From a virus, in the IMG/VR virus record IMGVR_UViG_3300005468_000005, positions 1 to 46,090 of that record: a DNA stretch of 46,090 bases; one strand, 5' to 3'. Of the stretch, positions 7,701-14,140 are shown piece by piece (positions within the stretch are counted from its first letter, which is position 1; every line of letters begins with the position of its first letter). Made by a program: the position numbers and the translations under genes. The notes under the pieces are model-generated. The model had not been told where the DNA came from. It did no database searches and saw only the letters and a program-made list of their open reading frames with translations.

Positions 7701-7792
7701 GCAGAACGACTTATGACGCAATGCGTTGTAACAGTCGAGATCGGATCGGCTGTTACGTAGTGACTGCGTCATTTGGTGGCGGCAGAACGACT
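7701..7792. repeat. Two-part stem flanked by 11-bp direct repeats
   Basis: GCAGAACGACT occurs at 7701-7711 and 7782-7792. Between them ATGACGCA (7713-7720) pairs with TGCGTCAT (7765-7772) and GTAACAG (7728-7734) pairs with CTGTTAC (7750-7756), leaving an internal loop and a 15-nt apical loop. Confidence 0.65.
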
Positions 7793-7813
7793 CGATGGGG
7801 GATCGGCCCCTCG

Positions 7814-7857
7814 AAACAGAGGGGTTTTAGAGGGTTTTTGAATACGCCCCTCTGTTT
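7814..7857. repeat. 11-bp perfect inverted repeat with telomere-like tandem inside
   Basis: AAACAGAGGGG (7814-7824) is mirrored by CCCCTCTGTTT (7847-7857). The left arm runs into a tandem of AGAGGGGTTTT and AGAGGGTTTTT (7818-7839). Could be a protein-binding site, an RNA hairpin or part of the surrounding structured region. Confidence 0.6.
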
Positions 7858-7942
7858 TGGGGGCTTGACGGAAAGGGCTGTTACATGTAGCTTGGAGTCA
7901 GGTCGACCGGGTTGCAGCTCGGAGGCCCCGGAGGTCCCGCAC

Positions 7943-8479
7943 ATGACACACTCGCCCCTCGCTGGCCTGAGCGGCAAGGCGCTGCTCAAGTCCCTCCCGC
8001 GTGAGATCCGCGGCGTAACCGCGAAGAGCAACCCTCGCGCCTACGCGAACAAGGCCGCGTATGCGCTCGTCACCCGCGCCGACGTGGACGCGCCAGAGCT
8101 CTGGCGCGACGTGGCCGACGCGATCTCGCAGGCACAAGGTCGCTCTCACCGGCTAGGCCGAAACCCCGCTCACGCGGGGTCTGGGAGTGTTGCTCCCACT
8201 GATGAGGCCAGTCGCCTAAGAGGTACACACATGAGCGCCAAGGTTGCCATGAGCACCTTGCACCTAACCCCGTTGGAGCTTGCCACCCTCCACGACGCCT
8301 GCGTCTACACCGCAGACAACGCCGCCGGGCACCCGGAGGCAATGCGGTTGGTGGAGGAACTCCACTCCCGCATCTGCTCCACCCTCAAGGACACCGAAGC
8401 CGGCGCGCAGGCTAACGCTGAGATCCAGCGGATACTCAGCCAGCCCACGCCCACTAAGTCCCTCTACCTCAGCAACTAG
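7943..8479 (+). CDS. ORF with ribozyme inside: 178-aa fusion or two separate products
   Basis: ATG at 7943 has GGAGG 8 nt upstream. Codons 1-70 (LSGKALLKSLPREI, then YANKAAYALVTRADVDAPELW) read as a compact helical protein. The frame then runs without a stop through a hammerhead ribozyme (8156-8209, translated as a nondescript linker) into a second start at 8231. Uncleaved RNA would encode 178 residues. RNA cut after 8181 would leave the upstream message with no stop codon. Function of either half is unknown. Open frame further upstream (7484 on) is judged accidental because its composition is Arg/Gly/Cys-rich and it traverses palindromes. Confidence 0.6.
   Translation: MTHSPLAGLSGKALLKSLPREIRGVTAKSNPRAYANKAAYALVTRADVDAPELWRDVADAISQAQGRSHRLGRNPAHAGSGSVAPTDEASRLRGTHMSAKVAMSTLHLTPLELATLHDACVYTADNAAGHPEAMRLVEELHSRICSTLKDTEAGAQANAEIQRILSQPTPTKSLYLSN
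8156..8209 (+). ncRNA. Type II hammerhead self-cleaving ribozyme
   Basis: All core positions of the hammerhead consensus are present in type II order. The open-ended stem II is GGCC (8156-8159) with GGCC (8206-8209). The core GAAA is at 8160-8163. Stem III pairs A8163-C8169 with G8174-T8180 (7 bp, UCAC loop). The cleavage triplet GUC ends at 8181. Stem I pairs UGGGAG (8182-8187) with CUCCCA (8193-8198), UGUUG loop. The core CUGAUGA is at 8199-8205. Cleavage is predicted between 8181 and 8182, giving a downstream RNA that begins with stem I and reaches an SD and ATG 49 nt later. Hammerheads are known from phage genomes in earlier surveys; activity here is inferred. Confidence 0.85.
8231..8479 (+). 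CDS. 82-aa protein translated downstream of the ribozyme
   Basis: ATG 8231 has AAGAGG 7 nt upstream, placed just 3' of the hammerhead. The product (MSAKVAMSTLHLTPLELATL, then ATLHDACVYTADNAAGHPEAM) is helical, hydrophilic and of unknown family. It is in the same frame as the 7943 start, so it is either an independent product of the cleaved or uncleaved message, or the C-terminal half of a fusion. The separate SD favours independent translation. Confidence 0.6.
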   Translation: MSAKVAMSTLHLTPLELATLHDACVYTADNAAGHPEAMRLVEELHSRICSTLKDTEAGAQANAEIQRILSQPTPTKSLYLSN

Positions 8480-8490
8480 CCGGGATCACC

Positions 8491-8516
8491 GGGGGTGGCG
8501 CACTCGCGTCACCCCC
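8491..8516 (+). promoter_or_regulatory. 11-bp stem-loop in a leader
   Basis: GGGGGTGGCGC (8491-8501) pairs with GCGTCACCCCC (8506-8516) with one G-U pair and a 4-nt loop. It lacks a T tract, so it is not an obvious terminator. It lies between the 82-aa gene and the SD of the next gene and may stabilise or pause the transcript. Confidence 0.5.
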
Positions 8517-8536
8517 ACCCCCATAGGAGAATCCAC

Positions 8537-8779
8537 GTGAGCGGAGGCCGTCGCCACAAACGTAACTCCCCTGGGCGTAAGGCGTGGCGCCGGGATCGCG
8601 CCGTGATCCGGCAGAAGCGCCTCGATGCCGCCATTACTCAGCTCGACACCGATCTCGCCTCTAGCGAGTACGAGTACACCGAGACTAAGCTCGCGCTAGG
8701 CGGAGGCCGAGCCGTTACCCGCCCCCTTGCCCATACCATCCACCGACGCCCGCTTGAAGGGAGGCGAAACCCCATCTAG
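8537..8779 (+). CDS. Small basic early protein
   Basis: 80 residues from GTG 8537 (SD TAGGAG upstream). The N-terminus is very basic (GGRRHKRNSPGRKAWRRDRA), then an acidic helix (AAITQLDTDLASSEYEYTET), then a basic tail. It could bind nucleic acid. It is the last gene before a strong terminator. A start at 8495 would run through the stem-loop and is less likely. Confidence 0.55.
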   Translation: MSGGRRHKRNSPGRKAWRRDRAVIRQKRLDAAITQLDTDLASSEYEYTETKLALGGGRAVTRPLAHTIHRRPLEGRRNPI

Positions 8780-8792
8780 CCCCGGCAACCAC

Positions 8793-8828
8793 GGGAGCTT
8801 CCGCCTCACGCGGAGGCTCCCCCTTTTT
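8793..8828 (+). terminator. Intrinsic terminator of the first early segment
   Basis: GGGAGCTTCCGC (8793-8804) pairs with GCGGAGGCTCCC (8810-8821), 12 bp with one G-U pair and a CTCAC loop, followed by CCTTTTT. A textbook Rho-independent terminator closing the 4605-8779 unit. Confidence 0.85.
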
Positions 8829-9098
8829 GCCCTCCGAGTCAGATCAAGGCGAGGGCAGGCGCTTCGGTGCAGGGATCGTACCTAACACCCACCCTCGCCC
8901 CTCATAGGGGGGATCTGATCGTCCACACGTGTACGGCCCTCAAAGGAGAACCATCATCGCTGCGGCTCACCTCATCTCACGGAGGCCGACGCGAGGCTCC
9001 CTAGCCGACAAAGGCATTAGTTGCCTCGCGTCGTCCCCACACACATGAACCCGTCCATCTTAGCACCCCCGTGAGGGCTGAGAACAACCCCAGAGTGG
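8829..9098. other. Gene-free stretch with nested inverted repeats
   Basis: No convincing gene. CAGATC (8840-8845) pairs with GATCTG (8912-8917). Inside, GGCGAGGG (8848-8855) pairs with CCCTCGCC (8892-8899) and a UUCG-capped hairpin lies at 8859-8870, giving a branched fold. Further on CGACGCGAGGC (8987-8997) is mirrored exactly by GCCTCGCGTCG (9023-9033). The left arm could instead pair locally (GGAG.CC/GGCTCC at 8981-9000), so two folds compete. It lies downstream of the terminator, so it would be made only by readthrough or from an unseen promoter. Confidence 0.45.
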
Positions 9099-9099
9099 T

Positions 9100-9164
9100 T
9101 TGACAGCGGTGGTAGTATTGAGGTAGCCAGTTTCTCAGCCCAAAAAGGCTGCTGGCTACGGAGG
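9100..9164 (+). promoter_or_regulatory. Extended -10 promoter and stem-loop leader, copy 1
   Basis: TGG-TAGTAT (9110-9118) reads as an extended -10. A TTGACA lies at 9100 but is too close to be its -35. The leader folds as GTAGCCAG (9123-9130) with CTGGCTAC (9152-9159) and CAGCC with GGCTG (9136-9140/9147-9151), loop CAAAAA. The SD GGAGG follows immediately (9160-9164). GGGCTGAGAA (9075-9084) and TTCTCAGCCC (9132-9141) are exact inverted repeats around the promoter. A second copy of the whole arrangement is at 10203-10265. Confidence 0.6.
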
Positions 9165-9173
9165 TTCTCACGC

Positions 9174-9656
9174 ATGAACGTGAAAGACATAGCGACACGG
9201 CTGCAAGACGCCGTGGCTCGCTTCAAAGGCGGGCGCAAATGGGGCAAGGAAGCCCTCTACGACCACTACGACGGCAGCCGCTGCGCCCTGGGCGGCATCC
9301 TCGGTAGCACCAATACCTACGGCAACTACCATTCCCTCAAGCACCGCATGGTTGTCCCGGATTGCATCACCTGCAACGCCATCTACGCCTTGGCGATGGA
9401 GATCAACCCCGAGGAGATGGCAATCTACCACGGCGATGAACGGGAGACGGATGAAGCCGAAGGCATCGTGGTGGGCTGGAACGACTCTCAGAGCGACTAC
9501 GCTGAGGTCAGCGCCGTCTTTGAGCGCGTCATCCAAAAGCTCAACAGCGCCGATAGCCTGCCCATCTATGACGCCGCGACAGGGGAGGGCCGCGCCTACG
9601 ACGACCTCGATCTGGCCGCCGCCATGACCGATGCTCGAATCGGGGTGGCAGTATGA
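9174..9656 (+). CDS. DUF6197-like early protein
   Basis: 160 residues. The N-terminal part (LQDAVARFKGGRKWGKEALY, then GSRCALGGILGS) matches the layout of the DUF6197 family of actinobacterial phages and their hosts: a helix, a W-G turn, then a Cys-Ala-x-Gly helix. The middle holds a helix and acidic region; the C-terminus is acidic (AYDDLDLAAAM). ATG 9174 has GGAGG 9 nt upstream after a stem-loop leader. Its stop overlaps the next ATG (ATGA). Role unknown. Confidence 0.65.
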   Translation: MNVKDIATRLQDAVARFKGGRKWGKEALYDHYDGSRCALGGILGSTNTYGNYHSLKHRMVVPDCITCNAIYALAMEINPEEMAIYHGDERETDEAEGIVVGWNDSQSDYAEVSAVFERVIQKLNSADSLPIYDAATGEGRAYDDLDLAAAMTDARIGVAV

Positions 9657-10279
9657 GCCTTAGCGTCAAGCAGAAGCCCGAGGAGGTGCCCAAAGGCAAA
9701 CTCCACCTAAATGGCTCCGTCTACCCCAGCGAGATCGGCGGCTCAGAAAGCCTCAAGGATGAAAACCCTTTCGTCCTCAGTGTGGTCGTGAGCGGCACTC
9801 GCCTCCAGGAGAACGAAACCGCTGAGGATCACCTCACCCGCTGGGTTGAGCATTGGGAGAAGGGCGCCTCGATCCCGGTCTATGTCTACGACCGCGCCCA
9901 GAGCCGCGCCGTGATGGCCAAACTCGTTATCGACGGCAAGGCTAAGGCCACCAAGGGGCCGCAGACCACGACCATGACCCTCTACTCGGTCATCCATATC
10001 GATGAGGACGGCATGGTGGGCTTCCTCATGAGCTTCAGCGACGCGGCCGCCGCCAAGGGTAGGTTCCGACTCCAGCTTGACGCTGCTGGCTACGACACCT
10101 ACGAAACCGACGACGACGTTCCCATCCCCGCTAAGGTGCCCGAGGACGAGTATTACGGCTGGCACCTAGTTACCGGCCGCGCCGAGGTTGTTACCCTATC
10201 AGCTGACACCGCTGGTAGTATTGATGCAGGCTGTTTCCCCAGCCCATCTAGTTTTCCCACGGAGGTTTCTCACACATGA
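9653..10279 (+). CDS. Hypothetical early protein with promoter in its 3' end
   Basis: 208 residues, unrecognised. It has a beta-rich N-terminal segment (GKLHLNGSVYPSEIGG), a central helix-strand region with conserved-looking VIDGKAKATKG, and an acidic region (TYETDDDVPIP). The last 25 codons (SADTAGSIDAGCFPSPSS onward) are encoded by the second promoter/leader element and look unlike the rest, so the frame may simply run through that element to the stop overlapping the next ATG. Confidence 0.6.
   Translation: MSLSVKQKPEEVPKGKLHLNGSVYPSEIGGSESLKDENPFVLSVVVSGTRLQENETAEDHLTRWVEHWEKGASIPVYVYDRAQSRAVMAKLVIDGKAKATKGPQTTTMTLYSVIHIDEDGMVGFLMSFSDAAAAKGRFRLQLDAAGYDTYETDDDVPIPAKVPEDEYYGWHLVTGRAEVVTLSADTAGSIDAGCFPSPSSFPTEVSHT
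10203..10265 (+). promoter_or_regulatory. Extended -10 promoter and stem-loop leader, copy 2
   Basis: CTGACACCGCTGGTAGTATT (10203-10222) repeats copy 1 at 9100 with few changes, again giving TGG-TAGTAT (10213-10221). The leader has GGCTG (10229-10233) paired with CAGCC (10240-10244), then GGAGG (10261-10265) and ATG 10276. It lies inside the 3' end of the preceding gene. Confidence 0.55.
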
Positions 10280-10644
10280 CTAAGGTGACTTTCACCACCG
10301 CCGGTCGGCCTGACCAAGCCGACCTTGACCGCGCCCTGCTCGCCCGCCTGGCCGAATCTGCGGGCCACCTTGAGGAGGTAATCGCCCGCTACCCCAACCC
10401 CGTCACTCTGCTCGAAGAAGTCGCCCACACCCTGCCCACCGAATGCACCGGCTACGACAAAAACGGCGCCTTTGTGATCTACAAGACCACTGGCGTCTAC
10501 GCCCACGAACTGTTCATGCAGATCAACCAGTACGGCAAGGTCGAGCGCGTCATCGAGGACGTGGAAAACCTGCACTACGCTGGCGACGACAACAAGGCCG
10601 AGGATGTGTTCAACCGCATCATCAGCGATAGCGACGAGGTCTAA
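10276..10644 (+). CDS. Small partner gene of the AAA+ ATPase
   Basis: 122 residues, not recognised. Helical N-terminus (ADLDRALLARLAESAGHLEE), a central strand (YDKNGAFVIYKTTGVYAHEL) and an acidic C-terminus. It has its own promoter copy and ends two bases before the GTG of the AAA+ ATPase, so the two are probably made together. An adaptor or regulatory role is suggested by pairing only. Confidence 0.6.
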   Translation: MTKVTFTTAGRPDQADLDRALLARLAESAGHLEEVIARYPNPVTLLEEVAHTLPTECTGYDKNGAFVIYKTTGVYAHELFMQINQYGKVERVIEDVENLHYAGDDNKAEDVFNRIISDSDEV

Positions 10645-10645
10645 C

Positions 10646-12175
10646 GTGGAGGAGTTCACGCCCGAATCGCAGAAGTCCAGCGATACCGCCCAGAGCCTTG
10701 CCAAAGAGGAACTGCTCCAGCGCCTTAGTGAACTTGGCGGCTCGCTCATAGCCGAGGATGATGTCACCTTCGAGGGGCGCAAGATCATCCTCCCCGCCAA
10801 TACCACCTTGGACGAGAACATCAAGTTCTTAGTTCGTAAGCAGGACGAGGACGAAAAGCAGTTCGCCTTCGGCCGCCAGTACAAGTACCGGCCTTGGGAC
10901 GGCGCCGCCGCCACCCAGAGGGCCATCCGTAAGGCGTTTGGGATCATGGGCCAGAAAGCTACCCGCACCATGTTCGGGGACATTCCCCCGCGCCTGGTCA
11001 CGATCCAAGTCGGCGTCGATAAGACCGAGCAGGTGCCTTGGGGCGAGGTTACTGTCCCCTTCCTGCCCGGGGTTACGATGACGCTGGACAGCTACAACGA
11101 TGCTGAGTTGGGGATGCTGTTCCAGATCAACGCCGTCGGCCCCCGCAAGTTCCGCCACCACGTTGAGGGCCTCTTTGAAGCCATCGCCAACGAGTTGAAG
11201 GAACACTCAATCTACATGGGTCAGGCCATCGACGGCAAGCCCATGCCCGAGTTCGTAGACCTTAGTGCGATCAAGGCCAGCGACGTGGTCTACTCAGCTG
11301 AGTGCCGCGTCCAACTGGAAACCAACCTCTGGGCACCCATCGTCTACTCCGACGTGGTAAAAGAGCTGCGGGTGCCTCTGAAGCGAGCTGTCCTGCTCGC
11401 CGGGGACTTCGGGGTGGGCAAGACCCTCACCGCCTTCCTCACCGCCCAACTCGCCGTCCAGCACGGTAAGACCTTCATCTACTGCCGCCCCAACCGCGAT
11501 AGCTTGGTGGACGTAATGGCGACCGCTCGCCTCTACCAGCCTTGCGTCGTTTTCGTTGAGGACGTGGACGTGATCGCTTCAAGCGAGGAAGGCAAGGACG
11601 GCACCAGCCAGTTGCTCGATCTCTTTGACGGCATCACCGCCAAGGGCACAGAGATTCTGGTCGTGCTCACTACCAACCACCCCGAGCGCATCCAGAAAGC
11701 GATGGTGCGCCCCGGTCGGCTCGATGCCGTAGTTACCATTGGCACCCTTGACACTCAGGGGATTGAGGATATGGCGAAGGCCAACCTCTCTCCCGAGCAG
11801 CTAGACACTGAGATCCAGTGGGAGAACGTCGCCAAGGCTATGCAAGGCTACGCCCCCGCCTTCGTCAAGGAAGCCCTGAACCGCGCCAGCCTCTACGCTG
11901 TGGCCCGGGGCCACGGTGTCCCTGACGTGCTCGCCGAGGCCGACCTCGTCGCCGCCGCCAATGGACTCCGCCCCCAACTCGACCTCATGCATGAGGCCAA
12001 GGAAGCCACCGCCCCCAATGCACTCGGAACCGTGTTCCAGCGCACCATGGAGGAAGCCGCCACCAATGCCGCCATCGACGTGGTTGGCATCTTCGGCGAG
12101 GCCAGCGGCTACGTGTCCAAGACCGACCTCAAGGGCATGGTCGAGGAGCGAGCCAAGGTCGAAGCCCAGGCGTAA
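10646..12175 (+). CDS. AAA+ ATPase (FtsH/CDC48-like core)
   Basis: 509 residues from GTG 10646, one base after the previous stop. The ATPase core has Walker A GDFGVGKT at 253-260, Walker B CVVFVEDVDV about 297-306, sensor-1 VVLTTNHPE and the RPGRLDAVV arginine-finger/second-region motif typical of the classical AAA clade. The N-terminal 200 residues contain no recognisable domain and probably select substrate; a helical C-terminal lid follows (AFVKEALNRASLYAVARGHG). There is no protease domain, so it is likely an unfoldase or remodeller acting with the small gene before it. Similar lone AAA proteins occur in early regions of actinobacterial phages. Confidence 0.8.
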   Translation: MEEFTPESQKSSDTAQSLAKEELLQRLSELGGSLIAEDDVTFEGRKIILPANTTLDENIKFLVRKQDEDEKQFAFGRQYKYRPWDGAAATQRAIRKAFGIMGQKATRTMFGDIPPRLVTIQVGVDKTEQVPWGEVTVPFLPGVTMTLDSYNDAELGMLFQINAVGPRKFRHHVEGLFEAIANELKEHSIYMGQAIDGKPMPEFVDLSAIKASDVVYSAECRVQLETNLWAPIVYSDVVKELRVPLKRAVLLAGDFGVGKTLTAFLTAQLAVQHGKTFIYCRPNRDSLVDVMATARLYQPCVVFVEDVDVIASSEEGKDGTSQLLDLFDGITAKGTEILVVLTTNHPERIQKAMVRPGRLDAVVTIGTLDTQGIEDMAKANLSPEQLDTEIQWENVAKAMQGYAPAFVKEALNRASLYAVARGHGVPDVLAEADLVAAANGLRPQLDLMHEAKEATAPNALGTVFQRTMEEAATNAAIDVVGIFGEASGYVSKTDLKGMVEERAKVEAQA

Positions 12176-12192
12176 GACAACCCCCGTCCCCT

Positions 12193-12250
12193 GAGCGCGT
12201 CAACCGCTCACATACCGGCCCTGCCCCTGTTGACCTCTAGGGGGCAGGGC
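12193..12250 (+). promoter_or_regulatory. Leader hairpins before the ParB-like gene
   Basis: GCCCTGCCCC (12218-12227) and GGGGCAGGGC (12241-12250) form a perfect 10-bp stem with a 13-nt loop, preceded by GAGCG/CGCTC (12193-12197/12205-12209). No T tract follows. It may act as an RNA stabiliser, a pause site or an operator for the adjacent DNA-binding-type protein. Confidence 0.5.
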
Positions 12251-12268
12251 ATCCCCACAAGGAAACAT

Positions 12269-13114
12269 ATGAGTAACGGAAAGCGTCAGTTCAGGCTTGA
12301 GGACAGCTATGCCCTCAGCGCTATCGACGTGGATAGCTACCAGCGCGGCCGCAAGGAACGCATCATCGACGAAATGGCCGCCAACTTTGACCACGCCAAG
12401 TGTGGCGTCGTCCATCTGGCCGAGCGTAACCAGGGTAAAACCTTTGTCATCGACGGCCAGCAGCGCATCGCCGCCGCCATCAAGCGCGGCCTTACCCATC
12501 TCCCCGCGCTGGTCGAGATGGAGTCGGACAAGCCCCGCGAGGCGGAGCTGTTCTACGACATCAACAACGGCCGCACCAAGGTCGAGCCGGTGCCCCTGTT
12601 CAACGCTCGGGTGGAGGCCGGCGACCCCATCGCCATGGAGATCATGGGCATCCTCCATGAGTTCCACCTTGACCTTGGCAACATGTCGGGCGCCGGGAGC
12701 GGGACTCGTGGCTGGGTGCTCTTGGCCGCAGTCAAGGCGGTCGAGGAAGTCCACGGTTGGGGCTATCTGCGCGAAACCCTCTACTGCATCCTGTCGTCCT
12801 TCCCCGAGGATTCAGGCGCACTCCAGCGGCAGGTGCTTCTGGCGGTCGGCTCAATCTATGAGAACTACGGAGCGCTAGTCGATACCGAGCGCCTGATTGG
12901 TGTGCTCCAAAAGCACGGCAGATTGGTGCTGGAACAGTCGGCGATCGGCATGAAGGGAGCCATGGGCGGGTCGCTCTGGCCCCACTTGGCTCAGCTCATT
13001 CTCCATGAGTACAACGCCGGCCTCAGCGAGAAGGGCGGCAACCGCTTGGAGCACTACCGCCGCCCCGGACTTACCCGCAAGGGTAACTTCCGCTTCAACA
13101 CCCGAAGCGGCTAG
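12269..13114 (+). CDS. ParB/sulfiredoxin-like protein (DUF6551-like)
   Basis: 281 residues. Start 12269 follows AAGGAAA; an upstream start at 12230 would run through the leader hairpin. Residues 60-66 (VIDGQQR) match the DGQ(H/Q)R box of ParB-like and DndB-like proteins. It is followed by IAAAIKRGLTHLPALV, LFYDINNGRTKVEP and a mostly helical C-terminus. The fold is known from plasmid partition, DNA-phosphorothioation control and small nuclease families; which of these applies is not visible. It may bind DNA or regulate its own leader. Confidence 0.7.
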   Translation: MSNGKRQFRLEDSYALSAIDVDSYQRGRKERIIDEMAANFDHAKCGVVHLAERNQGKTFVIDGQQRIAAAIKRGLTHLPALVEMESDKPREAELFYDINNGRTKVEPVPLFNARVEAGDPIAMEIMGILHEFHLDLGNMSGAGSGTRGWVLLAAVKAVEEVHGWGYLRETLYCILSSFPEDSGALQRQVLLAVGSIYENYGALVDTERLIGVLQKHGRLVLEQSAIGMKGAMGGSLWPHLAQLILHEYNAGLSEKGGNRLEHYRRPGLTRKGNFRFNTRSG

Positions 13115-13123
13115 GGCATACCC

Positions 13124-13576
13124 GTGGGTACGCTCTATAACTTCAATCCGGCTACCGCCGACCCGCTGGTATTGCTGGCCGCAGTTGCCAGGGAAAAGCA
13201 ACTGCGGCAAGTCTCCACCGAGCAGGTGTCGAAGGAGGCGGGACTCGACCCCACTACCCTGAGAGACCGCCTGCGCGGCATCCAATCCCGCGGCGGCCGG
13301 CCTTACCGCATGCCCATGCGGCCCCAAGTCAGGTTCAAGCTGATCCGCTGGCTGAATAGCCTTACCCCCGTACCCGCGATATTCACTGAGAGCGAGGCCG
13401 CGCTTATGACCAAGCAGGCTCTCGCCCGTCAGTCCATAGGCGCCAGCCCCGATAACCCGCTGCAGACGATCCCCATGGAGCTGTCGCTGGAGGCGATCGC
13501 AGCCGAACTCCGCAACATCCGAAAAGTGCTGCAGGAGATCTCCACCAATATGGCCCGAGGCCGCAGCCCCGCATGA
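13124..13576 (+). CDS. HTH DNA-binding protein
   Basis: 150 residues from GTG 13124. Residues about 25-80 (QVSTEQVSKEAGLDPTTLRD, then GIQSRGGRPYRMP) are a helix-turn-helix with a basic wing. The C-terminus is an amphipathic helix (AIAAELRNIRKVLQEIS) that could oligomerise. It overlaps the next HTH gene by ATGA. A role in early-to-late switching, or as small terminase, is possible but unproven. Confidence 0.55.
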   Translation: MGTLYNFNPATADPLVLLAAVAREKQLRQVSTEQVSKEAGLDPTTLRDRLRGIQSRGGRPYRMPMRPQVRFKLIRWLNSLTPVPAIFTESEAALMTKQALARQSIGASPDNPLQTIPMELSLEAIAAELRNIRKVLQEISTNMARGRSPA

Positions 13577-13902
13577 TAGACCACCGCACGATTGCACCCA
13601 AAGAGCTGATGCGGCTGACGTTTGACAGGATGGAGGCCGAGGCCCTAAGCCTAACTCGCCTCGCCCAAGCCACTGGAGTCTCCCGCTTTAGCCTGCGCAA
13701 CTACAAGACGGGAATGACGCCCGCGCTCAAGAGCAAGAAACGGCTGGCCGACTGGCTCAACGGCATCCCCCTTGAGGAGAAGATAGAGCCAAGCCCGTCA
13801 CTGGCGTCGGCATCCCCCTTGATCTCGCTTAGACGCGAGCGCGACTACTACAAGGCCCGAGCCGAACTTCTGCTGGAGATCCTCAACCTTGAGCGCCCCT
13901 GA
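13573..13902 (+). CDS. XRE-type HTH regulator
   Basis: 109 residues. LTRLAQATGVSRFSLRNYKT (about 27-46) followed by KKRLADWLNGI is a classical Cro/CI-like helix-turn-helix. The C-terminus is a helical coil (RERDYYKARAELLLEILNLE), likely for dimerisation. No integrase or divergent repressor is present, so it more likely controls lytic timing than lysogeny. Confidence 0.65.
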   Translation: MIDHRTIAPKELMRLTFDRMEAEALSLTRLAQATGVSRFSLRNYKTGMTPALKSKKRLADWLNGIPLEEKIEPSPSLASASPLISLRRERDYYKARAELLLEILNLERP

Positions 13903-14140
13903 GATCGTCTGGTCGGGCCAGCTCAGGGGCCGCACCGCCCCCTATCGCGTGGTCGCCTGGACTACCGAGGACGGCATCCTCAAAACCCGCTGCGAAATCG
14001 GCGACCAACTGGATGCCATGGGCCACCTCAACTGGCACCCCTGCCCTGCCGCCGAAGCCTATGAAATCGTCACTGAATTAGTCGCCCGCCTTATTGGAGT
14101 ACACAATGACACCCCTACAGGAAGCCCTGGAATGGGCTAA
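13889..14140 (+). CDS. Small hypothetical early protein
   Basis: 83 residues from TTG 13889 inside the previous gene. Compact beta-hairpin region (VWSGQLRGRTAPYRVVAWTT) and a helix (AAEAYEIVTELVARLI). No homologue recognised. It overlaps the following start by 35 bp. Confidence 0.55.
   Translation: MSAPEIVWSGQLRGRTAPYRVVAWTTEDGILKTRCEIGDQLDAMGHLNWHPCPAAEAYEIVTELVARLIGVHNDTPTGSPGMG

Larger units (their letters stand above)
7254..7942 (+). ncRNA. Long structured non-coding region (candidate large phage RNA)
   Basis: 689 bases without a convincing gene but dense in perfect or near-perfect hairpins: AGCGC/GCGCT (7333-7351); CCGGG-A6-CCCGG near 7423; GTACGC+AGCCC with GGGCT+GCGTAC (7449-7474); GCTGGT-GCCCC with GGGGC-ACCAGC (7490-7515); the palindrome GCTGCTAGCAGC near 7540; CGCTGC/GCAGCG near 7554; AACGCG/CGCGTT about 7604-7635; the long two-part stem at 7713-7772; and the 11-bp inverted repeat at 7814-7857. 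It follows and precedes plus-strand genes, so it is probably transcribed rightward. Size and hairpin density recall large ornate phage RNAs such as GOLLD and ROOL, but I cannot match it to either. Confidence 0.55.

Noticed and set aside
7814-7857. Phage attachment site
   Set aside because: No integrase is present, so the inverted repeat is left as structure only.
7484-7942. Open reading frame continuing upstream of the ATG at 7943 for about 150 codons
   Set aside because: Arg/Gly/Cys-rich translation, passes through several perfect palindromes, no SD, and a strong SD plus ATG lies at 7943.
8848-8899. Cloverleaf-like stem suggesting a tRNA
   Set aside because: Too short (about 52 nt), no T-loop or CCA-type end. 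I found no convincing tRNA elsewhere.
8956-9048. 30-residue frame after AAAGGAG with ATC as possible start
   Set aside because: No valid start, no conserved features, and overlaps the structured gap.
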